45,659 nucleotides of DNA from an uncultured Bryobacteraceae bacterium (GTDB taxonomy: Bacteria; Acidobacteriota; Terriglobia; Bryobacterales; Bryobacteraceae). Shown in pieces: positions 1 through 9,322 of this stretch. The notes beneath the pieces were generated by a model that saw nothing but the letters and a program-made list of their open reading frames with translations, was not told where the DNA came from and ran no database searches. Where the stretch lies: assembly GCA_937920635.1 (NCBI GenBank), contig CAKZUE010000060.1, positions 1 to 45,659 of the forward strand, written 5' to 3'. Made by a program: the position numbers and the translations under genes. The first letter of the stretch is position 1. Every line of letters begins with the position of its first letter.

Positions 1-100
1 GTTGGGCTGCTCCCGCGCGGCTCGGATGGGGGGGCGGATAGGGATGTAAGAACCGCTTGGTCGCAGCCCGTTGGGCTGCTCCCGCGCGGTTCGGATGGGG
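1..100. repeat. 31-bp direct repeat, 69-bp period, cut by window edge
   Basis: Positions 1-31 and 70-100 are the same 31-base sequence with one mismatch (C/T at position 21 of the unit). The second copy starts inside a small hairpin: CAGCCC at 64-69 and GGGCTG at 73-78 around a GTT loop. The first copy begins at the window edge, so a longer array or a matching hairpin may lie to the left. No reading frame across it looks like a gene. It may be the end of a tandem repeat or the 3' flank of an upstream gene. Confidence 0.6.
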
Positions 101-198
101 TTCGCATTCGGCGCGGATGCCGACGGTGGGGGCCGGAATCACGATGATTCCCGGCGGGATCACTGGGGCAGGCACAGGCAAATCGTATGCTTTGGGTA

Positions 199-227
199 TT
201 GAATGGTGGTGCGCTCAGTGCTATACT
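199..227 (+). promoter_or_regulatory. Predicted sigma-70 promoter of the PEP-CTERM gene
   Basis: TTGAAT at 199-204 and TATACT at 222-227 are separated by 17 bases, matching the housekeeping promoter layout (4/6 and 5/6 consensus). Transcription would start near 234 and leave a leader of about 55 bases with a strong AAGGAGG ribosome site at 271-277. Confidence 0.55.
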
Positions 228-288
228 TACCAGGACTGGGCCGGATCGCCAAGACCGATTAGCGCTGAGCAAGGAGGAGATCTGACTA

Positions 289-993
289 ATGATTCGTTGG
301 ATGTTGGCGTTCTCTCTTGGCTGTGTGGCTGCATCACAGGCTGCGGTCATCACCCTGACCAACCACGGTTTCGAACTCGGGAATGTTTCCGGCTGGTCCA
401 CATCCGGGGATGTTTCCGCCGCAGGAACTACCGTGATCAATAGCTGGACGGTAGGGCCGACGGGGTCATACATGGCCATCCTGAGTTCTACCGACGGAGG
501 CGGCTCTTCCGTCGCGAGCCTCGAGTCGTTCTTCGGCGTCACCACTGGGCTGCTGAGCGGCGGGCTGCCGCCGGGAAGCGCGACGAATGGCTCCGGCATT
601 TACCAGGATTTTTCGGGCAATGCGGGCGACACGGTGACCATGTATTGGGCGTATGTCGCCACCGACTACAATCCCTTCAACGACCCGGCCTTCGCGGTGG
701 TGACGGGGCCTGGAGTGGAGCAGTTGACCGTGTTGGCGAGCATCTGGAACGGCGGGAGTACCGTAGGAAGCTACGGCGCCACCGGCTGGCACGCGTTCAC
801 CTATGTTCTGCCTTCCGCCGGGAACTACCGGCTGGGGTTTGGCGTGGTCAACACCAATGATGAGATTGTTCCGGGTTATCTCTTTCTGGACGCCGCGCCG
901 GGCACGCTGACTGGCGGGGAGATTCCGGAGCCCGGCACGCTGGCGCTGCTTGGGGCGGGGCTAGCGGCCATCGGGCTGCTGCGGCGCCGCTGA
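289..993 (+). CDS. PEP-CTERM domain secreted protein
   Basis: A 234-residue protein with an N-terminal signal peptide (about residues 1-18, ending near SQAA). The C-terminal sorting tail at residues 212-234 has the IPEPGT motif, a hydrophobic segment and a terminal RRR. In known PEP-CTERM/exosortase systems such tails send the protein through the membrane, where exosortase removes the tail; the cargo is often part of extracellular matrix. The middle is rich in Gly, Ser and Thr and looks like a beta-sandwich. The ATG at 289 is set by AAGGAGG 12 bases upstream. No exosortase gene is in the window. A perfect-palindrome terminator follows, so the gene is probably transcribed alone. Confidence 0.85.
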   Translation: MIRWMLAFSLGCVAASQAAVITLTNHGFELGNVSGWSTSGDVSAAGTTVINSWTVGPTGSYMAILSSTDGGGSSVASLESFFGVTTGLLSGGLPPGSATNGSGIYQDFSGNAGDTVTMYWAYVATDYNPFNDPAFAVVTGPGVEQLTVLASIWNGGSTVGSYGATGWHAFTYVLPSAGNYRLGFGVVNTNDEIVPGYLFLDAAPGTLTGGEIPEPGTLALLGAGLAAIGLLRRR

Positions 994-1019
994 AGCGGCG
1001 AGCCGCCCCCTGGATTTTG

Positions 1020-1054
1020 ATGGCGCACCCGCGCGGGTGCGCCATTTGCGTTTT
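1020..1054 (+). terminator. Rho-independent terminator after the PEP-CTERM gene
   Basis: Positions 1020-1045 are a perfect 26-base palindrome (ATGGCGCACCCGC followed by its exact complement), followed by TTGCGTTTT. The stem is very GC-rich and sits 27 bases after the stop codon. Confidence 0.8.
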
Positions 1055-1065
1055 CCGGCGTCTCC

Positions 1066-1076
1066 TGCGATAGAAT
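1066..1076 (+). promoter_or_regulatory. TGCGATAGAAT promoter-like element
   Basis: TAGAAT at 1071-1076 fits a -10 box (5/6) and lies just upstream of the GAGGAGG ribosome site at 1091-1097. The whole 11-mer recurs at 26525-26535 before the second Gfo/Idh/MocA gene. No clear -35 box is present at 16-18 bases; TTGCGT is at a 19-base distance. Confidence 0.4.
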
Positions 1077-1103
1077 GCCGGCGTAGCAGAGAGGAGGTTT
1101 GAT

Positions 1104-2300
1104 GTGAGTGCGCGGCGTGATTTTCTGAAAACGGCTTCGGCGGGATTGCTGGTGGTGTCGCCGGAAACGGCGTTCACGTACCAAGCTAACTCGACTGTAG
1201 AGGTGGGCATTGTCGGCTGCGGGGGGCGCGGCAACTGGATTGGCCCGTTTTTCCCGGAGTTCGCCGGGGCGAGAGTGGTGGCGCTGGCGGATGTGCAGCG
1301 GGCAAATCTCGAGTCGACGGCGGAGAAGCTGAAGGTGGAGCGGAGCCGCGCCTATCTGGGGCCGGATGCTTTCCTGAAACTAGCCGAGTCGAAGCTTGAT
1401 GCGGTGGTGATCGAGACACCGACGATTTATCACGCCGAGCAGGGGCTGGCGGCGGTGAAGGCAGGAAAGCATGTGTTCATGGCGAAGCCGGTGGCGGTGG
1501 ATGTGCCGGGCTGCCGGACAGTGCTCGAAAGCGGCGACCTGGCGCGCAGGAAGGGGCTTTCTTTCTGGGTGGATTTCCAGAGCCGCGCGCGTGACGTGTA
1601 CAAGGAAACGGTGGAGCGCGTGCGGCGCGGCGACATCGGCAAGCCGGCGTTTGCCGAGGTGCACTACTTTGCCGGGCGTCCCTGGAAGGACAAGGGCACG
1701 CCGGGGATGGACGAGGGCCAGCGGCGGATTGTGAACTGGTTCGGCGACCGGGTGCTGAGCGGCGACATCATCGTGGAGCAGAACATCCACGTGATCGACA
1801 TCGCCAACTGGCTGCTGGGCGCGCGCCCGGTGAAAGCCAACGGGACGGGCGGGCGGACGGACTGGCGGGGCACGCCGAACGAATTCGGGGACGCGTGGGA
1901 CCATTTCGCGGTCAATTTCTGGTACCCCGATGGGGTGCACGCGTCGTTCGCGTCGCATCAGTTGACGGGGAGTTTTTCCGATCTGTGCGTGCGCGTGTTC
2001 GGCATCCGGGGCTGCGCGGACACGCATTATGGCGGCACGATCCGCATCCTCGGGCAGAACGCGTGGATGGGCGCGGAGAAGGACGATACGTTCCGCGGCG
2101 GCGCGATTCAGAACGTGAAGGATTTTGTCCAGTCGATCCGCGAGTCGAAGCCGATATACAACTACGAGGTCTCGGTGGAGTCGAACCTGACCGGGATTCT
2201 CGGGCGCACCGCGGCTTACAAGGAAGCCACGGTGACGTGGGACGAGATGATGGCGGCGAACGAGAGGTGGGAAGCGCCGCCGCTGAAGCTGAACTGGTAG
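1104..2300 (+). CDS. Gfo/Idh/MocA-family oxidoreductase with Tat signal
   Basis: A 398-residue NAD(P)-dependent sugar-dehydrogenase-type protein. The N-terminus carries a twin-arginine signal (ARRDFLKTASAG), so it is probably exported folded or membrane-tethered. The Rossmann motif GCGGRG is at 38-43. The family EKP motif is present as AKP with Lys128 kept. The C-terminal half has VEQNIHVIDIANW, with the His expected near the active site. The GTG start is chosen because the ATG at 1102 is followed at once by TGA and GAGGAGG is well placed. Substrate cannot be read from the sequence; known members act on inositols, sugars and sugar acids. A second family member lies at 26554-27705. Confidence 0.85.
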   Translation: MSARRDFLKTASAGLLVVSPETAFTYQANSTVEVGIVGCGGRGNWIGPFFPEFAGARVVALADVQRANLESTAEKLKVERSRAYLGPDAFLKLAESKLDAVVIETPTIYHAEQGLAAVKAGKHVFMAKPVAVDVPGCRTVLESGDLARRKGLSFWVDFQSRARDVYKETVERVRRGDIGKPAFAEVHYFAGRPWKDKGTPGMDEGQRRIVNWFGDRVLSGDIIVEQNIHVIDIANWLLGARPVKANGTGGRTDWRGTPNEFGDAWDHFAVNFWYPDGVHASFASHQLTGSFSDLCVRVFGIRGCADTHYGGTIRILGQNAWMGAEKDDTFRGGAIQNVKDFVQSIRESKPIYNYEVSVESNLTGILGRTAAYKEATVTWDEMMAANERWEAPPLKLNW

Positions 2301-2307
2301 GCGCGCC

Positions 2308-3174
2308 TCAGAGCTTGGCGGCGACGGCGCGGGCCAGCGAGATGAGGGCGTCGCGGCCGGCGAGGCCCGTGCCCCCGATTTCGACCCAGGCGTCGCCCTT
2401 CCTCATGAAGAGCCCGGTGGCAAGGGGGGCGAGGTAGGCGCGGTCGCCAATGCCCTCAAGCCCCGTGGGTTTGCTTGTGCCTTCTTTCGCGCCAGCCACG
2501 GCGCCCATCATGCCCATGGCGAGGCGGTAGCCGGATTCCTGCTGTTTGGCGTCCTCGCCATAGGTGACCTTGATCTGGAACAGCGGGCCTCCTTCGGAGG
2601 ATTGGGAGCTGGCGGCGATGCCCTTCATGAAGTCTTCCATGACGCGCGCGGCCTCTTTTTCATCGCCGGCCTTGTTTTCGCGCATCTTGCGCATGGCCTC
2701 CTGGGCCTGGGCCTGGCCTTTTTCGGCGGCCTGTTCGGAGGAACCGAAATACAGGCACTCGCCGCCGCGGGACTCGGTGCGCTGGATGGAGAGTCCGGTG
2801 GCGCTGGAGGCTTCCGCGGCGGACAGCAGCGAGCAGGGATCGGAATAACGCCGGGCTGTACCGGTGACGGCGGGGGCGGAAGAGACGCCCATGTTTTCGG
2901 CCGCCGTCTCAACCTTTTTCTTGACCCAGAAGCCGGTGGCGATGAGCCCGCCGATGGCGATGACGCCGAGCAGGACGACGACGCCACCGACGATGAGCAG
3001 GATCTTGCCGATACCGCTGCTCTTGGCGGGGGGCGCAGGGGGCGGGTAAGGGCCGTGCGGTTGGGGCGGCGGTCCGGCGGGTTGCTGGGCGGGTGTGGCG
3101 GCGCGGGCGCCACAGTGAGTGCAGAACGAGCTTCCGGGCGGCAAGGGACTGCCGCAGTTGGTGCAGTGTGGCAT
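2308..3174 (-). CDS. Zinc-ribbon membrane-anchored protein, function unknown
   Basis: A 288-residue protein. Residues 4-22 form a zinc ribbon with two CxxC pairs (CTNC and CTHC). A Pro/Ala/Gly-rich linker follows, then one membrane helix at about 57-78. The remaining 200 residues would face outside and include a Cys pair in a small domain around residues 110-145 (DPCSLLSAAEA, GECLYFG) that resembles DUF3558-like secreted domains. This layout, cytosolic zinc ribbon plus one helix plus outer domain, is common in bacteria but has no assigned role. It is convergent with the Tat oxidoreductase, with only seven bases between the stops. Confidence 0.7.
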   Translation of the reverse strand: MPHCTNCGSPLPPGSSFCTHCGARAATPAQQPAGPPPQPHGPYPPPAPPAKSSGIGKILLIVGGVVVLLGVIAIGGLIATGFWVKKKVETAAENMGVSSAPAVTGTARRYSDPCSLLSAAEASSATGLSIQRTESRGGECLYFGSSEQAAEKGQAQAQEAMRKMRENKAGDEKEAARVMEDFMKGIAASSQSSEGGPLFQIKVTYGEDAKQQESGYRLAMGMMGAVAGAKEGTSKPTGLEGIGDRAYLAPLATGLFMRKGDAWVEIGGTGLAGRDALISLARAVAAKL

Positions 3175-3207
3175 ATGGGCCTCCTCCTGGTGGGATTCGT
3201 CGGCTCA

Positions 3208-3213
3208 GTATAC
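3208..3213 (-). promoter_or_regulatory. Possible -10 box of the zinc-ribbon gene
   Basis: On the minus strand TATACT (5/6 of the -10 consensus) lies 33 bases upstream of the ATG, followed by a GGAGGAGG ribosome site. No good -35 box is visible, so this is a weak call. Confidence 0.35.
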
Positions 3214-3352
3214 AACGGTGGGCGGGGAAGCGGAATGGAGAGGGCGGCGGGCAACTTGCACTGGGCTGGCCGCGTCTTTACATTGGAAGACCAGACAGGG
3301 ATGTAAGCCCGGCGGCGTTGTCCGCCGATAGAGAGCATGGAGGTCGAGGGAA

Positions 3353-3967
3353 GTGCAGATTCTGGGCAATCGGCGCTTCGTCGAGATTCCGGGGACCCGG
3401 ACGCATGAGCTGCCCCCGTTGCTGATCGGGGCGCTGGCCGAGTCGCCGCGGACGGAAAAGACGCTGGAAATGGCGGAAGAGCTGGTGGATCAGGAGGGAA
3501 TGATCCCTCTGCCGGGGGAGGATCCGGCGGTGGATCCGCTGCTTGAGCGCCGGCGGCTGGACCTGGCGATCCAGATCGTGGAGCAGTACTACGGACTGCT
3601 GTCGCACTGGAAGCTGGGCGATGCGATTCTGGAGTGGATCCGGCAGTGCGAGACGACGTTCGAGCGGCGGCAGGAGCTGCGGGTGCTGCTGCGTCCGGAC
3701 GTGTGGCCGCATGCGGGGCGGTCGAGCTTTGTGACGCTGCTGCGGGACAAGGCGGTGGACACGCGCGGGCTGGACCCGGAGAAGGCGGTGGGCACGCGGC
3801 TGAGTTTCCGGCAGCCGCCGCCGCTGGACATCTGCACGGATCAGTTCCTGTTTTATTTGCGTTCGAGGCTGGCGCAGGCGGCGTATCAGGCGTGGGCGTC
3901 GCTGACGCCGGAGCCGGTGTCGGACCTGCCGCCGGAGCGGTTCGTGTTTGAGGTGCACGCGATCTGA
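3353..3967 (+). CDS. Hypothetical protein, 204 residues
   Basis: Not recognised. The product is a soluble acidic-to-neutral protein without signal peptide or membrane helix. It is predicted largely helical in the middle, with an aromatic and charged segment near residue 82 (QYYGLLSHWKLG). The GTG start at 3353 is preceded by GGAGGTCGAGG; the nearby ATG at 3337 is out of frame. The protein is coded with the strong G/C third-position bias of its neighbours and has no long competing frame with that bias, so it is probably real. It is divergent from the zinc-ribbon gene, and a short inverted repeat TTACAT/ATGTAA flanks the likely promoter near 3280-3306. Confidence 0.65.
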   Translation: MQILGNRRFVEIPGTRTHELPPLLIGALAESPRTEKTLEMAEELVDQEGMIPLPGEDPAVDPLLERRRLDLAIQIVEQYYGLLSHWKLGDAILEWIRQCETTFERRQELRVLLRPDVWPHAGRSSFVTLLRDKAVDTRGLDPEKAVGTRLSFRQPPPLDICTDQFLFYLRSRLAQAAYQAWASLTPEPVSDLPPERFVFEVHAI

Positions 3968-4315
3968 TCGGCGGCGACGATCGACGGCGCGGCGGGCTTC
4001 GGGCAGGGGTGAGGAAGCGGGCCGCGGGGGGCTGAGCGGCGGGGATCTGCGCGCGGCAATGAAACGGGATTTCTGCTGCTGAAGCCAGTTATCCAAGCCA
4101 GGGCCAATACGGTTCGCATGACGATTCTGAGGCGCCTGGTGATCTCGACTCGGCGTGTCGGCTGCCGCTTGCGCTGCCGTACCGGGGAGTCTGCGGCACC
4201 TCGATGTCCCCGCCCGCCGCCCTCGGGTCGCAAAACTGCGCCCGGGCGCGCGATGCCACATTGCATCACTGGCTGGGCCCGCCTCGCACCGCCCGCCCAT
4301 CCCGGAGCTTCTCCC
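3968..4315. other. 348-bp gap with no gene seen
   Basis: No open frame here has family features or the codon bias of the neighbours. The right part changes to C-rich plus-strand sequence, the same composition as the terminase remnant that follows. It could be decayed DNA attached to that remnant. Confidence 0.45.
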
Positions 4316-4684
4316 ATGAACCGCCGAACCCTGCCCGTCGCTCTCCACCTGCCCCACCCGCGCGCACTCGAAACCCCCCAGGCGCACCTCCCCGTGCCTC
4401 CGCCTCACCTCCCCATCTCCCAGTGGGCGCGCTCCACCCTCAATTTTCATCCCGATCCCCTCCAGGCCCAGATCCTCGACTCCCCCTCCCACCGCCTCAT
4501 CCTCCTCCGCGCCCGTCAGTTCGGCAAATCCACCCTCGCCGCCATCAAAGCCCTACACTTCGCCCTCTCCCACCCAGGCGCCACCATCCTTTGCGTCTCC
4601 CCCACCCTCCGCCGCTCCACCGAATGGCTCCGCCTCGTCCAGCACTTTTGCTCGATCCTCGCCCCGCCCTCCTACCCGGATTTC
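4316..4684 (+). pseudogene. Truncated terminase-large-subunit-like ATPase
   Basis: From the ATG at 4316 the frame encodes about 123 residues that look like the N-terminal end of a phage terminase large subunit or related helicase-like ATPase. A FHPDPLQAQIL segment near residues 42-52 precedes a terminase-type Walker A, RARQFGKST, at about 64-72, then AAIKALHFAL and ATILCVSPTLRRSTEW. The Walker B, coupling motif and nuclease domain are missing. Family likeness stops near 4680, where two tandem hairpins and then the end of the convergent dipeptidase gene begin. The frame stays open past this point, but what follows is antisense to the dipeptidase. Codon use is C-rich, unlike the flanking G-rich coding strand, which suggests foreign origin. 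I read it as a remnant left after a deletion. Confidence 0.6.
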
Positions 4685-4729
4685 CCCTCGCGCGTGCGCG
4701 AGGGCTGCCGCCTTCGCCCCAGCGAAGGC
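4685..4729. repeat. Two tandem perfect hairpins
   Basis: CCCTCGCG (4685-4692) pairs with CGCGAGGG (4697-4704), and GCCTTCGC (4710-4717) pairs with GCGAAGGC (4722-4729); both have four-base loops. They lie 14 bases beyond the dipeptidase stop on the minus strand and at the point where the terminase remnant ends. There is no T-run on either side, so they may act as a processing or transcript-stabilising structure rather than a classical terminator. Confidence 0.6.
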
Positions 4730-4743
4730 CACCACCAGCCCCC

Positions 4744-5847
<1,104 letters not shown>

Positions 5848-5854
5848 GGGTCTT

Positions 5855-5860
5855 ATTCTA
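5855..5860 (-). promoter_or_regulatory. -10-like box, leaderless layout (dipeptidase)
   Basis: TAGAAT on the minus strand is followed by AAGACCC and then the ATG at 5847. With normal spacing transcription would begin at the start codon. There is no Shine-Dalgarno sequence. Confidence 0.45.
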
Positions 5861-5935
5861 CCGGCCTGCGGCCCGGCGGCCGGCAGCGCATGGCATCAGC
5901 AGCCGCCAGCCTCCGGTTGAGCCGGTCCTCCTCCC

Positions 5936-6886
5936 GTGGCATCATCGAAGCGGAAAGCCGTGGCCGCCGCGCTTCTTCTTCTCTGTCTGCTCGCGGAAAC
6001 GTTCGAGGTCCGCGGAACTCTGGTGCCCGCCACCCAGGCTTCCGTGTCGCTGCATGGAGCCACTTCGCCGTTCCACAGCAACACGCTCGCCGGCCCCGAC
6101 GGGCGCTTCCGGTTCCGCAATATCGAACCCGGCGCCTACACTCTCATCGTCTTCATCCCCGGACAGGGCGAGGTGCGCAAGACCATCTCGGTGGGCCCCT
6201 CCACGGCGAACAAGAAGGGGCGCGTCGAGCTGGCCGTGCGGCTGGACGAAGCCAAAATGACGCCGGACCGCTCCGCCGTCGTCAACGTGCGCGAACTCGC
6301 CATTCCGCAGAAGGCGCGCGACGAGTACCGCAACGCCGGCAGGAAGCTCGAGTCCCGCGACGTCGCCGCCGCCATCGCGCACCTGGAGCGCGCCGTCGAG
6401 CTGGCCCCGCAGTTCGCCGCGGCATGGAATTTCCTCGGCACCATCGCCTATCAGACGCAGCGCTACGGCGACGCCGAGAAGTACTTCCTGCGCGCGCTGG
6501 AGGCGGACCAGAACGCCTACGAGCCGGTCGTCAACCTGGGCGGCGTCTACGTCACCACGGGCAACTTCAGCGAGGCGTGGAAATACAACCTGAACGCCGT
6601 GCTGCGGCGCCCGAACGACGCGCTCGCCAACTCGCAGCTCGGCATGACCTACTTCGGCCTGGGGCGCCTCGACCTGGCGGAGAAATATCTGCTGGAGGCG
6701 ATCCGCCTCGACCCGGCGCATTTCAGCCATCCGCAACTGACGCTCGCAGAGATCTATGTGCGCCGCGGCGACAAGGCGCGGGCGGCCGATGTGCTGGAGG
6801 ACTTCCTCCGCCGCCACCCCGACAATCCGGCGCGCGATTCCATCCGCACCGTGATCTCAAAGCTCCGCGGCAGCCCTGGGGCCTGA
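5936..6886 (+). CDS. Secreted TPR protein with carboxypeptidase-regulatory-like domain
   Basis: A 316-residue protein with a signal peptide or membrane anchor (residues 5-25). A beta-sandwich segment at about 30-105 has the pattern GPDGRFRFRNIEPGAYTLIV, typical of CarboxypepD_reg-like folds. Four to five tetratricopeptide repeats follow from about residue 125 to 300, for example AAAWNFLGTIAYQTQRYGDA and the repeated AxxYxxxAxxLxP pattern. Such proteins usually scaffold envelope complexes; the partner is unknown. The start is GTG at 5936, the first start after the signal-like region opens, with no clear ribosome site. It is divergent from the dipeptidase gene across 88 bases. Confidence 0.75.
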   Translation: MASSKRKAVAAALLLLCLLAETFEVRGTLVPATQASVSLHGATSPFHSNTLAGPDGRFRFRNIEPGAYTLIVFIPGQGEVRKTISVGPSTANKKGRVELAVRLDEAKMTPDRSAVVNVRELAIPQKARDEYRNAGRKLESRDVAAAIAHLERAVELAPQFAAAWNFLGTIAYQTQRYGDAEKYFLRALEADQNAYEPVVNLGGVYVTTGNFSEAWKYNLNAVLRRPNDALANSQLGMTYFGLGRLDLAEKYLLEAIRLDPAHFSHPQLTLAEIYVRRGDKARAADVLEDFLRRHPDNPARDSIRTVISKLRGSPGA

Positions 6887-6909
6887 ACTTCCCTGCCCCG
6901 CAGCGCCGC

Positions 6910-7857
6910 TCAGCGCGCGTGGACGTGCACGGGCTGGTAACAGGGGTGCAGCCAGGTGTGATAGTCGACGATGCGGCCGTGCACCGCCTGCGAGTACAAC
7001 TCCCTCAGGTGCGCCGTCACCACGCCGATCTGGCCCGCGCCCACCGGAATGTGGTCGATCCGTGTGACCGGCGCCACCTCGACCGCCGTGCCCGTGAGGA
7101 ACACCTCCTCGCAGCAGTACAGCTCCGTGCGGTCGATCGAGCGTTCGATCACCTCCATGTGCAGCTCGCGGCGGGCCAGCTCGATCACCGAGGCGCGGGT
7201 GATGCCTTCCAGGATGTTGTCCGACGGTGGCGGCGTGATCAGCTTGCCGTGGCGGACGATGAACAGATTGCATGTCGCGCCCTCGGCCACATGGCCGGAT
7301 TCGTTCAGCAGGATGGCCTCGTCATAGCCGTGACGGTGCGCTTCCGTGGTGGCGAGCACGCTGTTGACATAGGCGCCGCAGATCTTGCCGCGCGCCGGCA
7401 GCGCGTGGTCCTCCAGCCTCCGCCAGCTCACGATGCCCGCGTGCAGCCCCTTCGAGCTGTCGATGTACACGCCGAAGGGGACCGCAATGATCGCGAAATC
7501 GGACTTGCCGTCCGGCCGCACGCCGATGCGCGGCGACGACATGTAGGCGAGCGGGCGCACGTAAACATCGGTGCGGAAACCGTTCAGGCGGACCAGTTCG
7601 GCGGTGAGTTCCGTGAGCTCTTCCGCCGAGTTGTCCGGCTCGATGCCGAGCATGCGGCAGTTGGTCTTCCAGCGCTGGTAATGCTCCTCGCACCGCACCA
7701 GGAAAAGCTCTTCGGCGTCCTGCGACCAGTAGCCGCGGATGCCTTCAAACACGCCGGTGCCGTAGTGCAGCGCATGCGTGAGGATGTTGACCTGGGCCTC
7801 CCGTAACGGAACGGTGCGGCCGTTGAACCAGACAAGCGTGTCCATCATGTCAGGCAT
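6910..7857 (-). CDS. ilvE: Branched-chain amino acid aminotransferase
   Basis: A 315-residue class IV PLP aminotransferase. The cofactor Lys is Lys158 in ARGKICGAYVNS. The phosphate and substrate-loop motif DEAILLNESGHVAEG lies at 179-193, and the early HYGTGVFEGIRGY signature at 31-43 is intact. It interconverts Val, Leu and Ile with their 2-oxoacids. The ATG overlaps the end of the oxidoreductase beta-gamma gene by eight bases, so it is the last gene of the minus-strand operon that starts at 11989. That link suggests it feeds or drains branched-chain 2-oxoacids for the ferredoxin oxidoreductase, rather than only serving general biosynthesis. It is convergent with the TPR gene. Confidence 0.92.
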   Translation of the reverse strand: MPDMMDTLVWFNGRTVPLREAQVNILTHALHYGTGVFEGIRGYWSQDAEELFLVRCEEHYQRWKTNCRMLGIEPDNSAEELTELTAELVRLNGFRTDVYVRPLAYMSSPRIGVRPDGKSDFAIIAVPFGVYIDSSKGLHAGIVSWRRLEDHALPARGKICGAYVNSVLATTEAHRHGYDEAILLNESGHVAEGATCNLFIVRHGKLITPPPSDNILEGITRASVIELARRELHMEVIERSIDRTELYCCEEVFLTGTAVEVAPVTRIDHIPVGAGQIGVVTAHLRELYSQAVHGRIVDYHTWLHPCYQPVHVHAR

Positions 7858-9322
7858 GGCAAGGCTCCTTCGAGGGTTGGGTCTTCAGGGACCGGACTGC
7901 CTCCATGCCGCGCGACAGGGCGCGGCGGTCGATCTCCAGCCATTTCTCCGACCGGATCACCCGCGCCATGGCGTGTTCCACGACTTCGGCAGGCAGCAGG
8001 CGCGTGGCTTCCAGCAACGCCCCCAGCGCCACGATGTTGCCCGCCTTGGACGCCCCCTCTTTATCAGCGATCTCGAAGAACGGCAGCGCGTATAGCGCCA
8101 CATCTTCACGGCGCAGGTCTTCCGGAATCTCCGTGCCGTTGTACAACACCGTGCCACCCGGCAGAACGGCGTTCAGGAACTTCCGCAACGACGGCTCGTT
8201 CAGCGCGATCAGCACATGCGAGCCGGACACGAGCGGCGAATCGATCGGCCGCGCGGAGAGCCGGACATGGCAATTGGACGTGCCCGAGCGCATTTCAGGA
8301 CCGTAGCTGGGCAGCCAGGAAACTTCCAGGCCGTAGTCCATGCCTGCTTCGGCCAGCAACTGCCCCAGCAGCAGCACGCCCTGCCCGCCAAAACCGGCCA
8401 CCTTGATCCGGCAGTCGATGTCGCTGGTTCCCTGGGCGCGCTCCACCGGCGCCTCCTCGAGCGGAATGCGGAGCAGCTTCGGCAATTCCTCCAGCGGCGG
8501 CGGCTGCGGCGGCGCGGGCTGCGGCTCAGCCTGCGCCGTGCGGTCGCACTTCACGCCAAGCGGATAGATGGTGGTCATGAATTCGCGCACGTGCCGCTGC
8601 GCCTCCACCGGATCCATCTTCCAGATGGTGGGACACGGCGAAAGCACTTCCACCAGCGAAAAGCCGAGCCCTTTAATCTGGTTCTCCAGAGCCTTGCGGA
8701 TGGAGCGCTTCGCGGCGAGGATCTGTTTGACGTTGCCCAAAGCCACGCGCTCGATATAGACGGGGCCGTCCAGCGCCGACAGCATCTCCGAGATGTGGAT
8801 GGGATAGCCGTCCCTGTGGGACTCACGGCCGAACGGCGTCGTTGTCGTCTTGTTGCCCAGCGGAGTCGTCGGCGCCATCTGCCCGCCGGTCATCCCATAG
8901 ATGGCGTTGTTGACGAAGATCGAAGTGATGGCCTCGCCGCGGTTGGCAGCATGAAGAATCTCGGCCGACCCAATGGCCGCCAGATCGCCGTCGCCCTGAT
9001 AGGAAATGACGATGGCGTCCGGGCGCGAACGCTTGAGTCCCGTGGCCACGGCTGGCGCGCGGCCGTGCGCCACCTGCACGTTGCCGGTGTCGAAATAGTA
9101 GTACAGAAACACCGAGCAGCCCACCGGCGAGACGATGATGACGCGGTCGCGGATGCCGAGCTCGTCGATGGCCTCGGCCAGCAGCTTCAGCGCGACACCA
9201 TGCCCGCAGCCGGGGCAGTAATGCGTCTGGTGCGGGTTCTCGCCCTTGCGGAAATAGGAGTCATACAGGCACTCGGCCTTGCCGTGAACCGGCTTCATAT
9301 TGGCGGGAATCGTGTCAGGCAT
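7850..9322 (-). CDS. 2-oxoacid:ferredoxin oxidoreductase, beta-gamma fusion
   Basis: A 490-residue fusion of two subunits. Residues 1-260 are the thiamine-diphosphate-binding beta subunit: CPGCGHG at 36-42, GDGDLAAIG at 110-118, NN at 138-139 and GMTGGQ at 143-148. A Pro-rich linker spans about 262-300. Residues 305-490 are the gamma subunit, opening with [12 protein letters not shown] and followed by [12 protein letters not shown]. In most relatives these are separate genes. With the alpha and ferredoxin subunits encoded upstream it should oxidatively decarboxylate a 2-oxoacid to acyl-CoA and reduce ferredoxin, or run in reverse. The aminotransferase next door points to branched-chain substrates (VOR-type), though KOR-type cannot be excluded. 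It overlaps both neighbours by eight bases. Confidence 0.88.
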   Translation of the reverse strand: MPDTIPANMKPVHGKAECLYDSYFRKGENPHQTHYCPGCGHGVALKLLAEAIDELGIRDRVIIVSPVGCSVFLYYYFDTGNVQVAHGRAPAVATGLKRSRPDAIVISYQGDGDLAAIGSAEILHAANRGEAITSIFVNNAIYGMTGGQMAPTTPLGNKTTTTPFGRESHRDGYPIHISEMLSALDGPVYIERVALGNVKQILAAKRSIRKALENQIKGLGFSLVEVLSPCPTIWKMDPVEAQRHVREFMTTIYPLGVKCDRTAQAEPQPAPPQPPPLEELPKLLRIPLEEAPVERAQGTSDIDCRIKVAGFGGQGVLLLGQLLAEAGMDYGLEVSWLPSYGPEMRSGTSNCHVRLSARPIDSPLVSGSHVLIALNEPSLRKFLNAVLPGGTVLYNGTEIPEDLRREDVALYALPFFEIADKEGASKAGNIVALGALLEATRLLPAEVVEHAMARVIRSEKWLEIDRRALSRGMEAVRSLKTQPSKEPCHA

